The position numbers and the translations under genes are program-made. Shown in pieces: positions 1-11,418 of a DNA stretch of 64,000 nt. Origin of the DNA: Rhizopus sp. PT2906 (Eukaryota; Mucoromycota; Mucoromycetes; Mucorales; Rhizopodaceae); contig JAMYHX010000148.1 in the NCBI GenBank assembly GCA_025529335.1, positions 20,511 to 84,510 of the forward strand, written 5' to 3'. Position 1 is the first letter of the stretch, and every line of letters starts with the position of its first letter. Under the pieces are notes generated by a model that did not search any database, had not been told where the DNA came from, and worked only from the letters and a program-made list of their open reading frames with translations.

Positions 1-999
1 GAAGTAAAAAGCAAATGGGATCAATCATGACTGATCCAGCGATCAGATCACTCGCATACTTTGATACCCAACTTGAGATCCCTGTGCCCATAGAATGAGA
101 TACAAAGACGGCCTGGTGATACCCAGAAGAATGTAACATCTCCTTAATACCTTCGACTGCCTCGACTGCATTGGGTACATGGTCGACTAGGCGCATAGCT
201 ACATAAGGCAGTTCGATCAAAAAGATGGATCTGTCCTCAGCCAGAAGCAGTTGATGCAGAAACTCGGCATAACATATCAGGCCAGCGCCAAGACCATGAA
301 TGAATACGATTGGCACCTTGTCATTCTTTCTCAAACGAGACCAGTAGCTGATATGTCTCGACCGCTTCTCTGTATGGTTCCAGACACCGTCCAAGAGGGC
401 AAACGCGCCTCCCCACATGTTTTGATCTGTCGTCAGTGTGAATCCCCAGAGGGTCTGTAAGAAGATGAGGTTGAAGAAATATGTGCAGATGTAAATGGCC
501 AAGTAAACAATCAACGGACGATGGATGGTCTGAACGGGATCAAGGTCAAGTCGGACACAGCGTAAATCTGGGTTGTACCCTTCTTGAACCTTGATATGGA
601 AATAATCTTCAATTGTTCTGATCATCCAATCAATTTCATTGCCAATGTCTTTGTTTTGGCGTACAATGTGTAATTCGTCATGCCAAAATGCCCAAGCAAG
701 CCTATTAAAGTTAGACAACAGTCATGCAAAAAGACAAAGTATTACCATAGCGCAATATTGTCTCGCTTGATTTCTTGAAAGGATGGATGTGTATAATCTT
801 TACGATAGAACCAACCCTCTGCCCATGTTTTGATATTCTTGACGGAGGATAGGCAGTCATGAAATAGGGTCATGCGTTCTTGTTTTGTCAGTAATGTTGC
901 TGGTTTATTGACCCTTTGTAGCTTATTCTTGCTATATCGAAATTGAATATAAAATAGACATTCAAACAGTATCCAGAGCATAAAATAGGTATTATTCAT
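1..999 (-). CDS. alpha/beta hydrolase, membrane-anchored (partial)
   Basis: Two exons are visible (746-999 and 1-701, joined over a GT-AG intron at 702-745); the C-terminus runs off the window. The protein begins with a hydrophobic stretch (residues about 4-18) and has a second one near residue 140, so it is probably membrane bound. The hydrolase core shows the oxyanion-type motif FIHGLGAG followed by the nucleophile elbow VSHSMGTG, with Ser in the place where many family members have Gly (GxSxG). The third catalytic residue would lie beyond the window edge and cannot be checked. Substrate is unknown; fungal relatives are loosely annotated as lipases or esterases. A 34-nt A/T homopolymer lies about 120 bp upstream of the ATG. 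Family assignment is good, function is open. Confidence 0.75.
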
Positions 1000-1118
1000 T
1001 ATGATAACAAAAAAGAAAGAAAGAGAAGTATTTATATAAGTGTATATGTGTGTGTGTATTTAAAGGAGTTCTCTCTCTGTCTATATAATTGTTTGATATG
1101 CGTAAATAGAAGAAAAAG

Positions 1119-1152
<34 letters not shown>
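1119..1152. repeat. poly(dA:dT) tract, 34 nt
   Basis: Uninterrupted run of A on the plus strand, in the short space between the hydrolase start and the Exo84 3' end. Such tracts are known to exclude nucleosomes; here it probably sits in the hydrolase promoter, where it is poly(T) on the coding strand. Confidence 0.9.
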
Positions 1153-1155
<3 letters not shown>

Positions 1156-1282
1156 AGAAAAAGGAGTCAATGACAGACAATTGGGATCAGTAATAGGTTT
1201 CACCATGACTATGTTTCACGTGCGAATAGGTTAATTCTACAAAAAATACGTCAACCAGCCTTGTATTGCATTTTCAGTGTAA

Positions 1283-3785
1283 CTAACCTCTTAATCTTGC
1301 TCTCAAGGTATCTAATTCTGGTATAGGCCGATTAAAGTGATGCTATATAACAAATGAATAAAGAGTATATAGTCATATATAGGACATACATTCAATTGTG
1401 ATGAGACCCTTGGTACAATATTATCCAATACAAATGATACATTCATTGAAGCAATTGTTCTCTATTAAAGTATAAGCCCCTCTTTTTCTTGTTGTATATA
1501 AGCAGCTTACATTGTCTTCATTCTTTCGTGATTCCTGTACCATCATTCTTAAATAATGTTCTGTTAATGAACAAATGCTTTCAATCACCGTCGAATACAT
1601 CTAAACAATCATACACTTATATAAACATCTAATATGTATACATTATGAATTACCTGAATTCTAGATAGTAAACAGACATCATTGGTAAACTTGATCAAGA
1701 GATTATAGAAACTAACGACACTTGATGTTACTTTGACATCTGTGCCTATACACAAAGGGTATGTGAATGATATCATCTATAATCATCATTTTTTTATATT
1801 TCTTACCTAACCCTTGACCAGATACAATCATAAAATTGTCATTCTTGGCAAACTTTTCTACCTTTTCCATATTCCGTTGTTTATAGTTCATCACTGTCTC
1901 CTTGACATTATCCAAAAAGAGATCCTCCAACAAAAACTTGAGATCCAATCCTACCTTTCGTAACTATGACAACAGGTTAGATAACATTCATCACACAATC
2001 ACACATACAATCGAACAATGCTCCAGTGTTGATTTAAAGCAATCAGCAATCGCCTGACATCCCAATTTCTGTCCAAAGACTTGACGCCTGTAAATGTCTG
2101 CATAAATTTCCGTCTGTTCTCTCACCCATGTCACAAACCCAGAGGCCATCTCGTTCTGTTTGAACGAATCCCGATACCATTCACACGTATTCCGTATCAA
2201 CGTAAATACGACCAAGGCTAGTTCGCTGATATAGGTCGTAATGTCGCCTCCAAAGACGAGTTGACGAATACGTTTCTTGATAATCATAGATCGTGTCGCC
2301 AGAAAGACCTCACGCGCCTTTTCGCTTTGTTCAAGTCGTAAGAGCCAATTGACATACCGCTGAAACTGAATCTTTGTGAGCAAGGTGTTGCTCAAGTCTC
2401 GACTGACGATAGAGCAAAGTATGTCTGTATAATGTGCTACATGCTCACGAGCCTCTCGAATGATTGGGAAGGAGCTTGGTGAGGTGAGTACAATATGTCT
2501 AGCTGGAATGAAAAAAAAAAAAAAAAAGTCAGTCTCGATGCGTTTGATTAATCAACTCACCTTTCTCTATATAAGTTACGCTTTTTTCAAACTCTCTTAA
2601 TGCAATCAACACTTCCAATTGATCTGGCAGTTCAACAAGGTATTTTTCCTTTTCAGGATGCAATTGCTGGCCTGAGGGCGCGCCCGATATTGCCTTGACG
2701 GGTGTGTCCATGGGTTTATCTTCATGATGATCATCCATCAAACGCTTATAGGCATTGAGTAAGCCCATCTTGTCCTCTAATCTTTCTGCTTGATAGATAA
2801 ATGTTTGTGGATACACAACAATTCGAAAGGCACGCTTGAGTTCTGTAATTAACATAAGTTTTATGCACGCTCAAGATGTTCATAATCCTTTTACCCTCTG
2901 TATCCTTCATGTCCATGATGGTCAAATCCTGGATACTCCAGCAGTACTCTGCAACCAATCTATGATTCGAACGCTTACGGGCGACGAGTAAACAATCATT
3001 AAGCAAGAAGAGATGCACGGTCTGTCGAGACTGAAGTGTCTTGGGGTTGATCTCATACATATCAACACACTCTCTTACGATATGTTTATGCTGGGCCTGT
3101 GGTATAAACCGTTGTGCGCCTTCCACACTTTCCCAAAGAGAAAGAATCTGTGCACGATGAATAGCATGTGTATCGCCGAGTAAGTCGCTTCGTTTTCTAT
3201 CAGGAAGAATAATACGGTCTATAGCACATTAGCTGTGAGTAACTTTTTTTCTTTCTTTTTTTTTCTTACTGCTCTGTGTCGTCTGATTGTCATCCTGCGT
3301 CATTTGTAAAAAGCTTTCCCAGATCGATTTGAGTTCGTTTAGATATTCCTTGATGCGCAGGACATCCGCGTCCAGGTTGGATATTTCTTTAGAGATGGAA
3401 ACGAATTCAGTATAGTTTCTGTACACATTACGTTGTAGGTCACCACCGACAACATGTTTGGCATCGACAAGAGACTTGTAAAAGCTTCGAATGTTTTCTT
3501 CGTTGGCATCACCTAGTGATTTGCGAACAACTTTTATATAATTGTCAGTATACGTGCAGGAATGTATAAAGAGACAGAATTACATTCTTCAGGTTGTAAA
3601 TTATCATTGGCAAAACGATGCAAGTCAATAGACATGGGTGTTTGTTGTTGTTGTTGTTGTTGTTGTTGTTGAGGCGGTTGTTGTTGAGGTGTTGATATGG
3701 CAGGACGTTGTTTTGGCTTATCTTTTCGATGAACAAAATGGTCAACGACAAGACCCTTTTTGCGGAGTGTGCCGACTGATTTCAT
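1283..3785 (-). CDS. EXO84: exocyst complex component Exo84
   Basis: Multi-exon gene with many short introns. The start MKSVGTLRKKGLVVDHF is followed by a polyglutamine tract (CAA repeats near 3640-3670), then a helical Vps51-like N-terminal part (ANEENIRSFYKSLVDAKHVV, RNYTEFVSISKEISNLDADV). Next comes a pleckstrin-homology domain (VHLFLLNDCLLVARKR, VAEYCWSIQDLTIMDMKDTEG), and then the all-helical C-terminal exocyst domain, ending ELDTLRARLRG before TAG at 1283-1285. This order (helical N-terminus, PH domain, C-terminal rods) is diagnostic of Exo84. The exocyst tethers secretory vesicles to the plasma membrane at growth sites; in fungi Exo84 binds phospholipids and Rho-type GTPases. I traced the last three exons by hand with canonical splice sites. 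The polyQ length may vary between strains. Confidence 0.93.
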
Positions 3786-3835
3786 TTTAAAGGAGAAAAA
3801 AAGAAAGAAAAGAGGAAAAATATGGATATTTATTA

Positions 3836-5440
3836 TTATTTACAAGACCAGTGACCGTTGGAGTCACATACTAATAATTTGCCTGTATGATACACAAGTC
3901 CATCCTGACGAACGAGAAGTAAAGGCAGTTCTTCATGAGCAAATTCAGAAGAAGGGTGAGGTAATTGAATAGACCAGTAGGTCTCATGAGGAGCATGCGC
4001 AGGAGGCGGCCTTAAGACGGTGGCAACGAGAGGGCCATGTGTACCTAACCAGGGTTCTAGTAACCGAGGTACAGGAGCAGCCTGAAAGAGATGTTGACCG
4101 ATGACGTTGAGAGTATAGGACTCTGGATTGTATTCGACATGAGTGATGAGAGGATACGGTGTGATCAATCGAGAAGGTTGTGGGGAGGGAGGAGAAGGAG
4201 GAGCCACAGGTTGTATTGGAGTTGTAACCAAAGATGGGACATCTTCAAACTCTTCTTCAAGGGCATGGATGCCTACAATCGTCCAGCAAAGATGATCTTC
4301 CATGTGCTCGATGTTGTCTTGGTATCTTTTCGATGGCGCGTAATCTAGCCAAGAGTGATTCGAGTCATGCTGAGTGTCGGAACCAGCCGCACTGAGGTAA
4401 AGGTTATCGGAGGAAGCAAGTCTGAGAGCAATCTTTTGCATCTGACTGACGGGGCCGCAAGCAGATGAGGCAATACGACCACGATCCACTTTGCAGAGAA
4501 TAAGAGGAGGAGACGACACGTTCGTCTTGGATTCTCGAAGGATGATTTCGGTGCCATAGGTTAAGTGAGCGACAGAGGTCTTTTGAAGGTGTAATCGTGA
4601 GGTATGTGGTGATTTAGAAGGCTTTGTGACAACCACTTCATTCGCTTGCTTTGGTTGGCGTAAGACGATGATGTCAAAGGGTGACCAGGTCGAATTCTTT
4701 GCGCATAGTCTGTGATCACTTGTCGTCATGTATTTGGTGCGTACTGTTTGAGAATTGATGCGATTGAAAAGTGAGACGGGTGTATTGGCCAAGATGCAGC
4801 TAGAGATATTCCTCGATGTCTTGGCTGTCTTTTTAGACGGTTTTGAAATGATAGAGATGGGTTTAGATAAAAAGGTGGCGAATGAAGTATCGTTTTGAAG
4901 TAAATTGAGCTGAAGCTTAAAGTGTTTTGCCTTGGCTGTTCCAGTAACATGTAAATAACGAAAACTACCATTTTGGTTATCATCTAGAGAGGTACGCTGC
5001 TCTAGTATATCATTATCCTCACAGAGAATAGACATGGACAGTTGTATGTCTTGTCTTTGTTCAGAGTTTATCTGTACAAGAGGTGGAGGACAAAGAAATC
5101 TCTTTTCTGAACCATAAGATTTTTGTGCCACTGCACCATATAAACAAGTAAGTTTAGATTTCTTTTTAAATCTCTTTCTGCTGTTATTATTGTTGTGGTC
5201 TTCATCATGTCTTGATCTCTTCATATCATAGGTTAATAAATTATCAATAGTGATGTCATTTCTTGAAGCTGTCTGAGACTGTCTTGGATGAATAGAAAGT
5301 AAAGACTCAATCGACATTTGATCCTTTTGATGATCATGGTGCCTGGATTGTTTTGTTAATCCAATTAACTGAATCTTTTTACTGCTTCCAAATATTTGTT
5401 GTGTGATGATCTGTGTCTCTAGAGGCTCGTCTTGATTCAT
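3836..5440 (-). CDS. CSL-family (CBF1/RBP-J/Lag-1) transcription factor
   Basis: Intronless, 534 residues. Two signature CSL stretches are plain: GAVAQKSYGSEKRFLCPPP (N-terminal Rel-like, DNA-contacting) near residue 105, and VSLFNRINSQTVRTKYM in the beta-trefoil region near residue 225. After a proline-rich spacer the C-terminus (LITPYPLITHVEYNPESYTL, VIGQHLF) looks like the Ig-like/IPT domain. The N-terminal 100 residues are basic and Asn-rich (SRHDEDHNNNNSRKRFKKKS), probably with a nuclear localization signal. CSL proteins bind GTG(A/G)GAA elements; in animals they are the effector of Notch, and fungi keep them (Cbf11/Cbf12 in fission yeast, acting in adhesion, lipid genes and cell separation) without Notch. 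Whether this is nearer Cbf11 or Cbf12 cannot be told by eye. Confidence 0.93.
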   Translation of the reverse strand: MNQDEPLETQIITQQIFGSSKKIQLIGLTKQSRHHDHQKDQMSIESLLSIHPRQSQTASRNDITIDNLLTYDMKRSRHDEDHNNNNSRKRFKKKSKLTCLYGAVAQKSYGSEKRFLCPPPLVQINSEQRQDIQLSMSILCEDNDILEQRTSLDDNQNGSFRYLHVTGTAKAKHFKLQLNLLQNDTSFATFLSKPISIISKPSKKTAKTSRNISSCILANTPVSLFNRINSQTVRTKYMTTSDHRLCAKNSTWSPFDIIVLRQPKQANEVVVTKPSKSPHTSRLHLQKTSVAHLTYGTEIILRESKTNVSSPPLILCKVDRGRIASSACGPVSQMQKIALRLASSDNLYLSAAGSDTQHDSNHSWLDYAPSKRYQDNIEHMEDHLCWTIVGIHALEEEFEDVPSLVTTPIQPVAPPSPPSPQPSRLITPYPLITHVEYNPESYTLNVIGQHLFQAAPVPRLLEPWLGTHGPLVATVLRPPPAHAPHETYWSIQLPHPSSEFAHEELPLLLVRQDGLVYHTGKLLVCDSNGHWSCK

Positions 5441-6670
5441 GGTTAATAAAGAAAAAAAAAAAAAAAGAAAGGGATTTTTTATATTTTATATCTCTTTTAT
5501 TTAAAGCAGATGTCATCACGTGGATACATATCCCGACCAGTGTGCAAACTAAAAAAAGCAATGATAAGGTGATGCTATTTTATTCGCTCCTGAATCAACC
5601 AGTCATTCTTACTCTATTTGGTGACTAACTCACTTTTTTGATCACATTTACACTATAATTTCTATCTTTGCTAAACTAACTATTACCGTGGCTGAGATTG
5701 AATAATACATTAGACAGGCAGGGTGTGCGTCTTGAAATAAATATGCCATTGCGCTTGATTGAACCATGAAAGATGTGGACTTGCCTGATAAGATGATGGA
5801 TAAGGATACACTCTTTTATAGTTGCGTTATAATCTACCAATAGCAGTGATGTACAATCATTGTATATCTATATTTCATCTGTTTGAATATACAGTGACTA
5901 TTATTGCTCATTTAAGCAATTTATGCTAAACTTGGGTAAAGAAGCGAAAAGATAGTTCTCCAACTGTTGTCGATCTGTCTTTATTTTTTAAAATATAGAA
6001 TGATGACGTATCAAACATGATATATGTAAACTGAGATTGCTTATAATAAAACATGGTAAGAGCCCTTTTACGAAACCATTGAAAGATGTTAATCATTGTA
6101 ATAGTTGTACAAAGGATATCAATGATTATCAAACCTATCCCTCATCTTACTCTCACGCACACATACACACACACACACACATGTATATACTATATATATA
6201 TTATAAATGAGTGTGCTCTTATAGCAATAGTATTATCAAGTTACCATATAGAGGATGTATACAGTGAGTCTTGTAGCCCATTTTGTGGATTATTATTAGC
6301 CACTTTAATTTCGTGAGAATAGTAGTAACTTCTTGGTCATTTCTATAAAAGGCATCGTGCGAGCAATGCGTGAGAAAGTTTCATGCGATGGTCAATAAAA
6401 AGAGAGAGAGGATGATGATGTGTAAAAGAAAGAAGAGAAATACAAGATATTATTTATAGAATAGTCATCTTTCTTATTAATGGCTTGAAAAATGTTTAAA
6501 AGCATATCCAAGAGAGAGATCTTAATTACCATATTTGTATCGATAATCTAAACTTAAGCACGCCATCATTAAGATTGATACACAACAAATGACGTTATTT
6601 GATTGGAAGGGAGGAGAAAGGGTAAATCATCTTTCTCCTGACTTTTTTATTTATGCTGAGCCTCTCTCTT
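5441..6670. other. intergenic region, 1.2 kb
   Basis: No convincing coding region. It holds the CSL gene's pyrimidine-rich 5' flank (A/T run near 5452-5466), a short CA microsatellite near 6156-6181 and AT-rich sequence. Short open frames here are low complexity and have no recognizable product. Confidence 0.6.
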
Positions 6671-7823
6671 TTATCGTAAATCGTCTTCGTCTTCATCCAA
6701 ATTGGGCTGAAAGTTCTTTTGACTCAGTACTTCACCAGGTACAGTCAAGAGCCTTGCTAATTTTACAATTTCATTATCCAAGAACGTCATGTGTTGTAAT
6801 CTGACGGTCTTTTCGAGTAGTTCTTGATCTCTTTGGTCATATGCCTTTAACAAATCTTCCGCTATTTCTGCTTCTTCGCTATGTGCAAACCCTGCATCTT
6901 GTCTAAGCGTATATTAGTATCATGTCTCTCTCTCTCTTTCTAATCACTATTACTTACCCACACATGATACTAAACTGTTTTCCTGCCTCAACATCGTCTC
7001 CAATGGCAAATATCAAAATCAAGATACTAAGATATGCTTTATACAAATGAGTTCGACTCGACAACTTCATCAACACTTGAGTTTCTCTCTTGAGCATTTC
7101 GATTGCTTTATCATACTTTTTATTACGAACAAGTAATGACACTGCCTTCTTGTAGATATCCATAGCAAATCGACCTCTGTCCTCTTGTTCATACAATGTA
7201 CATGCCTTTGAATACATATCAAATGCTGCATTCACATCCACACTTTCTAACACTCTATACATATGTATATAAATATCTACTAAAACATGACATCATATCT
7301 TTGTTACCTGCCAGCCTTGTCTAGCTGTTCAGCTGCTCGATCAATACTGCCTTGGGTCATAAAGAAATTACTTGCTCGTTGATAAGCATCAGCCGCTCGT
7401 TGAGGCTGATTCAAATTATGTGCAATAATAAATGCTGCACTCTCTGTTGCTTTACCTGCCAAGTGGATACTTTATATGCGTATTAGCTCCAAGTTTTTGT
7501 TTTTGTATATATATACCTATCGGCCTTAAAAAGTGCCTCGGAAGCCTTTGCATAAGCTTGAACAGCTTGGTCATAAGACTGGGCAATCTTGAAACAAGTA
7601 GCTATTATGTGTCTCATTAGCATGTCTCTTTTATATAATGTCTCTTCATTTACCTGCACGATCGTAATAACTAGCAGCCAAGTCCCAATCAGGTTTTCTA
7701 AATAACCCTTTTGAAGCACTAATAAAACATGGTCGGGCATAATTCAACAAAAGTTCATCTCACTTACGCCTTGTCTCCTTGTTGTAAATTCTTGACCCCT
7801 TCACGAATTTGTTCTGCTTCCAT
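6671..7823 (-). CDS. gamma-SNAP, NSF attachment protein
   Basis: Start MEAEQIREGVKNLQQGDKA; several short introns separate the exons. The protein is a chain of TPR-like helical hairpins (KPDWDLAASYYDRA; SYDQAVQAYAKASEALFKA; QPQRAADAYQRASNFF; DRAAEQLDKAGRVLESVD; AFDMYSKACTLYEQEDRGR; AMDIYKKAVSLLVRNKKYDKA). It ends in LLKAYDQRDQELLEKTVR and an acidic tail NLDEDEDDLR. Spacing and the YDQRDQ motif fit gamma-SNAP better than alpha/beta-SNAP (Sec17). SNAPs recruit the ATPase NSF to SNARE complexes for disassembly after membrane fusion; gamma-SNAP is less studied and is absent from budding yeast. It acts in the cytosol at endosomal or secretory membranes. Confidence 0.88.
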
Positions 7824-7885
7824 AATGTGATTTATAATAAGAATAAAGAAAAAAAGCAAATATAATTTACACACATTTTTTTATT

Positions 7886-10524
7886 CTAAAAACAAAAACA
7901 GCGCAGAACAAGGTATAGAAAGCTACCCGAGAACCTAAAGGCTGCCATGCCTGTGACAGTCCAGAGGATGAAGCCAGTGTAGGCTGTGCCAAGATCAATA
8001 CTAAATACAGACTGTACTCGGTAACTGGTGACAAGCGCCACGACCATCGCGTTACAGCCAATCCATGTGAGAACAAGACGTGTACGAAAGCCTCGGTAAT
8101 AATCATCCTGTTTGGTTTTAGGTGCTCGACTCTATATTTCATATAATCAACCATCATTTACTCTTTATTAATATACACAATTTACCTGTTGAATCATCTC
8201 TGGCTTGACCAGCAGATTCTCAAGTGCTCTTTCATAATTCGTATTAATCATGTCCATCTCGTCTTGTATTTCCACTTCAACGGCTTCTACTCCCTTTTCA
8301 TTCGTTACTGCTTTACTGGCTACACCTAAATCCATCGATGTTGCATTATCTCCCTTTGTGCCCCAACTAATAAAAGATGCTTGAATAAATATGTAAACAC
8401 AAGTGTATTCCCCTTACCTCACATCATGAATATTACAAAACGCATAGACGTTCAGTATGTTGATATAGGTCGGTAGCAGAAAGAGATATTGTATAAAGCT
8501 TGTCAGCATATGCCATGGATCCAAATAGAGCATACTTGAACTCATATAGAGCCCATAGGTACTGAGCAGGGAAATCACAATGTTGCGACACTCGGGTTGA
8601 GCCAGCAATATTCCCAAGTTACCTACTGGATCCTCAGGATTCCACTCGGGCAATTGTGTTCCCTTTTGAAGGCTCACGTAGGCTAGCCATCCTCCTGCAA
8701 AGGTCATGTACATCATGATAATACCATAGGCGATCACAGATAATGTAAACATCCACTTGGACCTATATAAAAATTAAAACTTTTGTCTCTTTATCATCTT
8801 TTTGTTTTACCCTTGAGGCCGATTGCCCATAGAACAAATAAAGGAAGAAATGAATAAAAAGATGTATAGATACCAGAGCGTCAAGAACACACGTTCGCCC
8901 CATCCATTTCCGAATGGATCGATCTCGGGTATGATGAGTGATTTACAAACAAAATAAAAGGTCAAGTAAAAATTAGCCTACCCAAAAGGGAAAGTGAGTG
9001 GGGTATTCTCTTTTTAAATTGTAAATATCAGTACCATGCCTAACCAGCTAAAGATGAGGTTGATAAAATTATAGAGAAATTCCATAGACAGCATCACCTT
9101 ACGTCCTGCCGAATGATTTGTACTCCAGATCCTCGAAAAATGATACTGTGAATAAACAGCAGCAAAGAAACTACCATTGAGCCATCGACGACGCTGCGAG
9201 ATGAACTCGGGTAGTTGGTTTGGACAGTCTGTCTCACCAAACGCGCTCTGGACATACTTGAGTATCCATTTATGTCGCTTTTTGGCCAACAGTTCAAAAC
9301 ACAAGATACGGTCCTCAGCAAGGTACATGTTGGCAGAAAAGATATTGTCCGTATCGGCCTGTTGTTCGCCCAAAAAGTACTTTTGCAAAGGGCCCTGTCC
9401 GTTCATGTCGTTCTGAATCGCGGCATATCGATAAGCAGAGAAGGCGCCGGGGAGGACTGAGATGTAACCAAAGACAGATTCGAACCGTTTGTCTAGGATA
9501 TTGGACATCTTGTACTCAAAGTTTTGAGCAGCAACGAGTGGGTTCAGTAAGTCGACGCAGGCGGTACCTTTCATCACACAGATCTCGCCACACGCACCTC
9601 CGACGTGTTCGTTTGTGTCGAATGCTTTCCAGAGTTGATAGATGGATGTGTTGCCAGGTCGAGTGCCGACGTCCAAGAGGACACAGATGTTGGGTTGAAG
9701 GACACGGCCAAAGGCGTTGAAGAACCAACGGTGTGAGTTGATTTTTTTGGCGTTTTGTTCTTTTAAGCAAAACAAAATCTGAACGGGGACAATGCCCTTG
9801 TCTGCTCCTTTAATTCGCATGTCACTATCGACTGAGACTTGTGTCGTATACTGAATAAAATATAAGACAATGTACATAGGATAAGAAGACAAGACTTGCC
9901 TCGAATAAATGCGCTTGTACAGGTTTATCATCTACTATGTTCTTGGCAACACCCGTCTGATAGACACCCATGGTCGTAAGTACATCCATCACACGTGGAT
10001 CGCATTTTTTTCGTCCATCGGCCACGACACAGACCACGACCTTCTTCCATCCCTCTGTATCCCAGACTTTGGATCGTGTCTTACTGCACAAGTGAGAAAT
10101 GTTTTTCATGACACCATGCATTGTTCGACAAAAGAGGACCTCATCTTCCTATTATATGATTAATATAATCAAAAAAGGAAAACAAGTATTTTAATACATT
10201 ATACATCGTAATGACAATGAATAGTTCAGTGGACCTATTCATCAATTGAGGTCGTAGAGTATAATGGTTTGCTTCGAATTGATCTGGATCGCACGTCACA
10301 GCTGTATATCGCATCGTGCTAAACTCCTTGTCCTTACGAGCACTCATTTCCATCAATCGTGAAGGCACTGGACATTCAAGGACGAGGTGCCCCTGAGTCA
10401 AGGTTACTTTCTTGGTTGTGTTTGCGCGTGATGCTTTACTAGTGAACGTACCAGGTACGAGTAAAGGTGAATAGGGACGAATGGATTGTGAATATAATAA
10501 ATGTGTCATTTTTGTTGTATTCAT
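7886..10524 (-). CDS. chitin synthase, division 1 (class I-III type)
   Basis: Multi-exon. The N-terminal chitin synthase region (TLTQGHLVLECPVPSRL) leads into the GT2 catalytic domain: CVVADGRKKCDPRV, then LLDVGTRPG, then EDRILCFELLAKK, with the product-site motif QRRRWLNGS. The C-terminal half is membrane-spanning (FSWLGMANFYLTFYFV, then FCNIHDVSWGTKGDN). It polymerizes UDP-GlcNAc into chitin at the plasma membrane. No myosin motor domain is fused, which excludes classes V and VII. I place the start at the ATG at 10524 (MNTTKMTHLL); an in-frame ATG at 10551 would add MILFLFIFF, read from the T-rich leader, and a third ATG lies at 10509. The 220-bp gap to MPC1 is a shared promoter. Class within division 1 is not resolved. 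Confidence 0.93.
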
Positions 10525-10744
10525 AAAGAAAATAAAAAGAAAAAGGATCACATATTCTACATTATTATTATTAATATTTGGAAATTAACCAATTCTTTTA
10601 TTTCAGGAACAACAACAACAAAAGCTGTCAATTAGATAAAAAAGAAAAAAAAAAAAAAAGTCGGCTGAAAGAAACTCCTTTAGTTCTTTCTTGTTCCCCC
10701 CAATTTTTTTTTTCTTTCTTTCTTTCTTTATTTCTTTATTCATC

Positions 10745-11326
10745 ATGTCGTCTCAGGCTTCAAGTCAAGTAGGAAATAAATTAGTACAGAAACTTGCTTC
10801 TAAAGAGTTTAGAAACTACTTGATGAGGTATGAAAATGAAATAGTGTATGTATATAACTAACACGCGGTTTCTATTATAGCACTGTAAGTTAAATTGATA
10901 GGTATATACAGCAACATATTAACCCATCCAAAACAGCACTTTTGGGGACCCGTTGTCAACTGGGGTCTTCCTATTGCAGCCATCATTGATACTCAAAAGG
11001 ATCCTAGCTTGATTTCTGGCAACATGACATTAGGTAAAAGAAAAGAAAAAAAAAAAGGAATTACTTTTCATTAACACTATATTTTAGCTTTATGTACCTA
11101 TTCTGCTCTCTTTATGCGTTTTGCTTTAGCAGTTCAACCCAGAAACTATTTATTATTTGCTTGCCATGCAACTAATGAAGTAGCTCAATTAACACAAGGT
11201 TATCGTTATCTCAAATACCACAAGTATGAAAAAAAAAGTCCCCCAAAAAAATATACTAATTTTTTCCCGTCTTTTTTTTTTAGGTTTGGTGATAAAGAAG
11301 AGAGCGAAAAGGAAAAGAGTGCTTAA
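10745..11326 (+). CDS. MPC1: mitochondrial pyruvate carrier subunit 1 (MPC1)
   Basis: Five exons: 10745-10827, 10881-10884, 10937-11033, 11088-11223, 11284-11326, giving 120 residues. The family signature is complete (YLMSTHFWGP, NWGLPIAAI, YSALFMRFALAVQPRN, LLFACHATNEVAQLTQG). The exon of only 4 nt (CACT) is required: without it the frame shifts and the invariant Ser-Thr-His of the signature is lost; with it the total is 363 nt, divisible by three. The product is a small inner-membrane protein that pairs with MPC2 to import pyruvate into the matrix. It diverges from the chitin synthase gene over 220 bp, which includes a T-rich stretch just before the ATG. Confidence 0.96.
10881..10884 (+). 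other. 4-nt microexon of MPC1
   Basis: CACT lies between intron 10828-10880 (53 nt, with a CTAAC branch-like site and TATAG acceptor) and intron 10885-10936 (52 nt, GTAAGT donor, AACAG acceptor). It completes AG|C ACT|CAC to give Ser-Thr-His in the conserved signature. The next exon also begins with CACT. Confidence 0.88.
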
Positions 11327-11418
11327 AGCAATGTATTTTAAGTTAATAAATATGTATAATTATGATCATACAATAGAAAAAGAGAGAAAGGTGTAAGCAT
11401 GCTTATGACTGTACAATA

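Noticed and set aside
992..1180. Minus-strand frame with a poly-Phe core
   Set aside because: It is the 34-nt homopolymer read as Phe codons.
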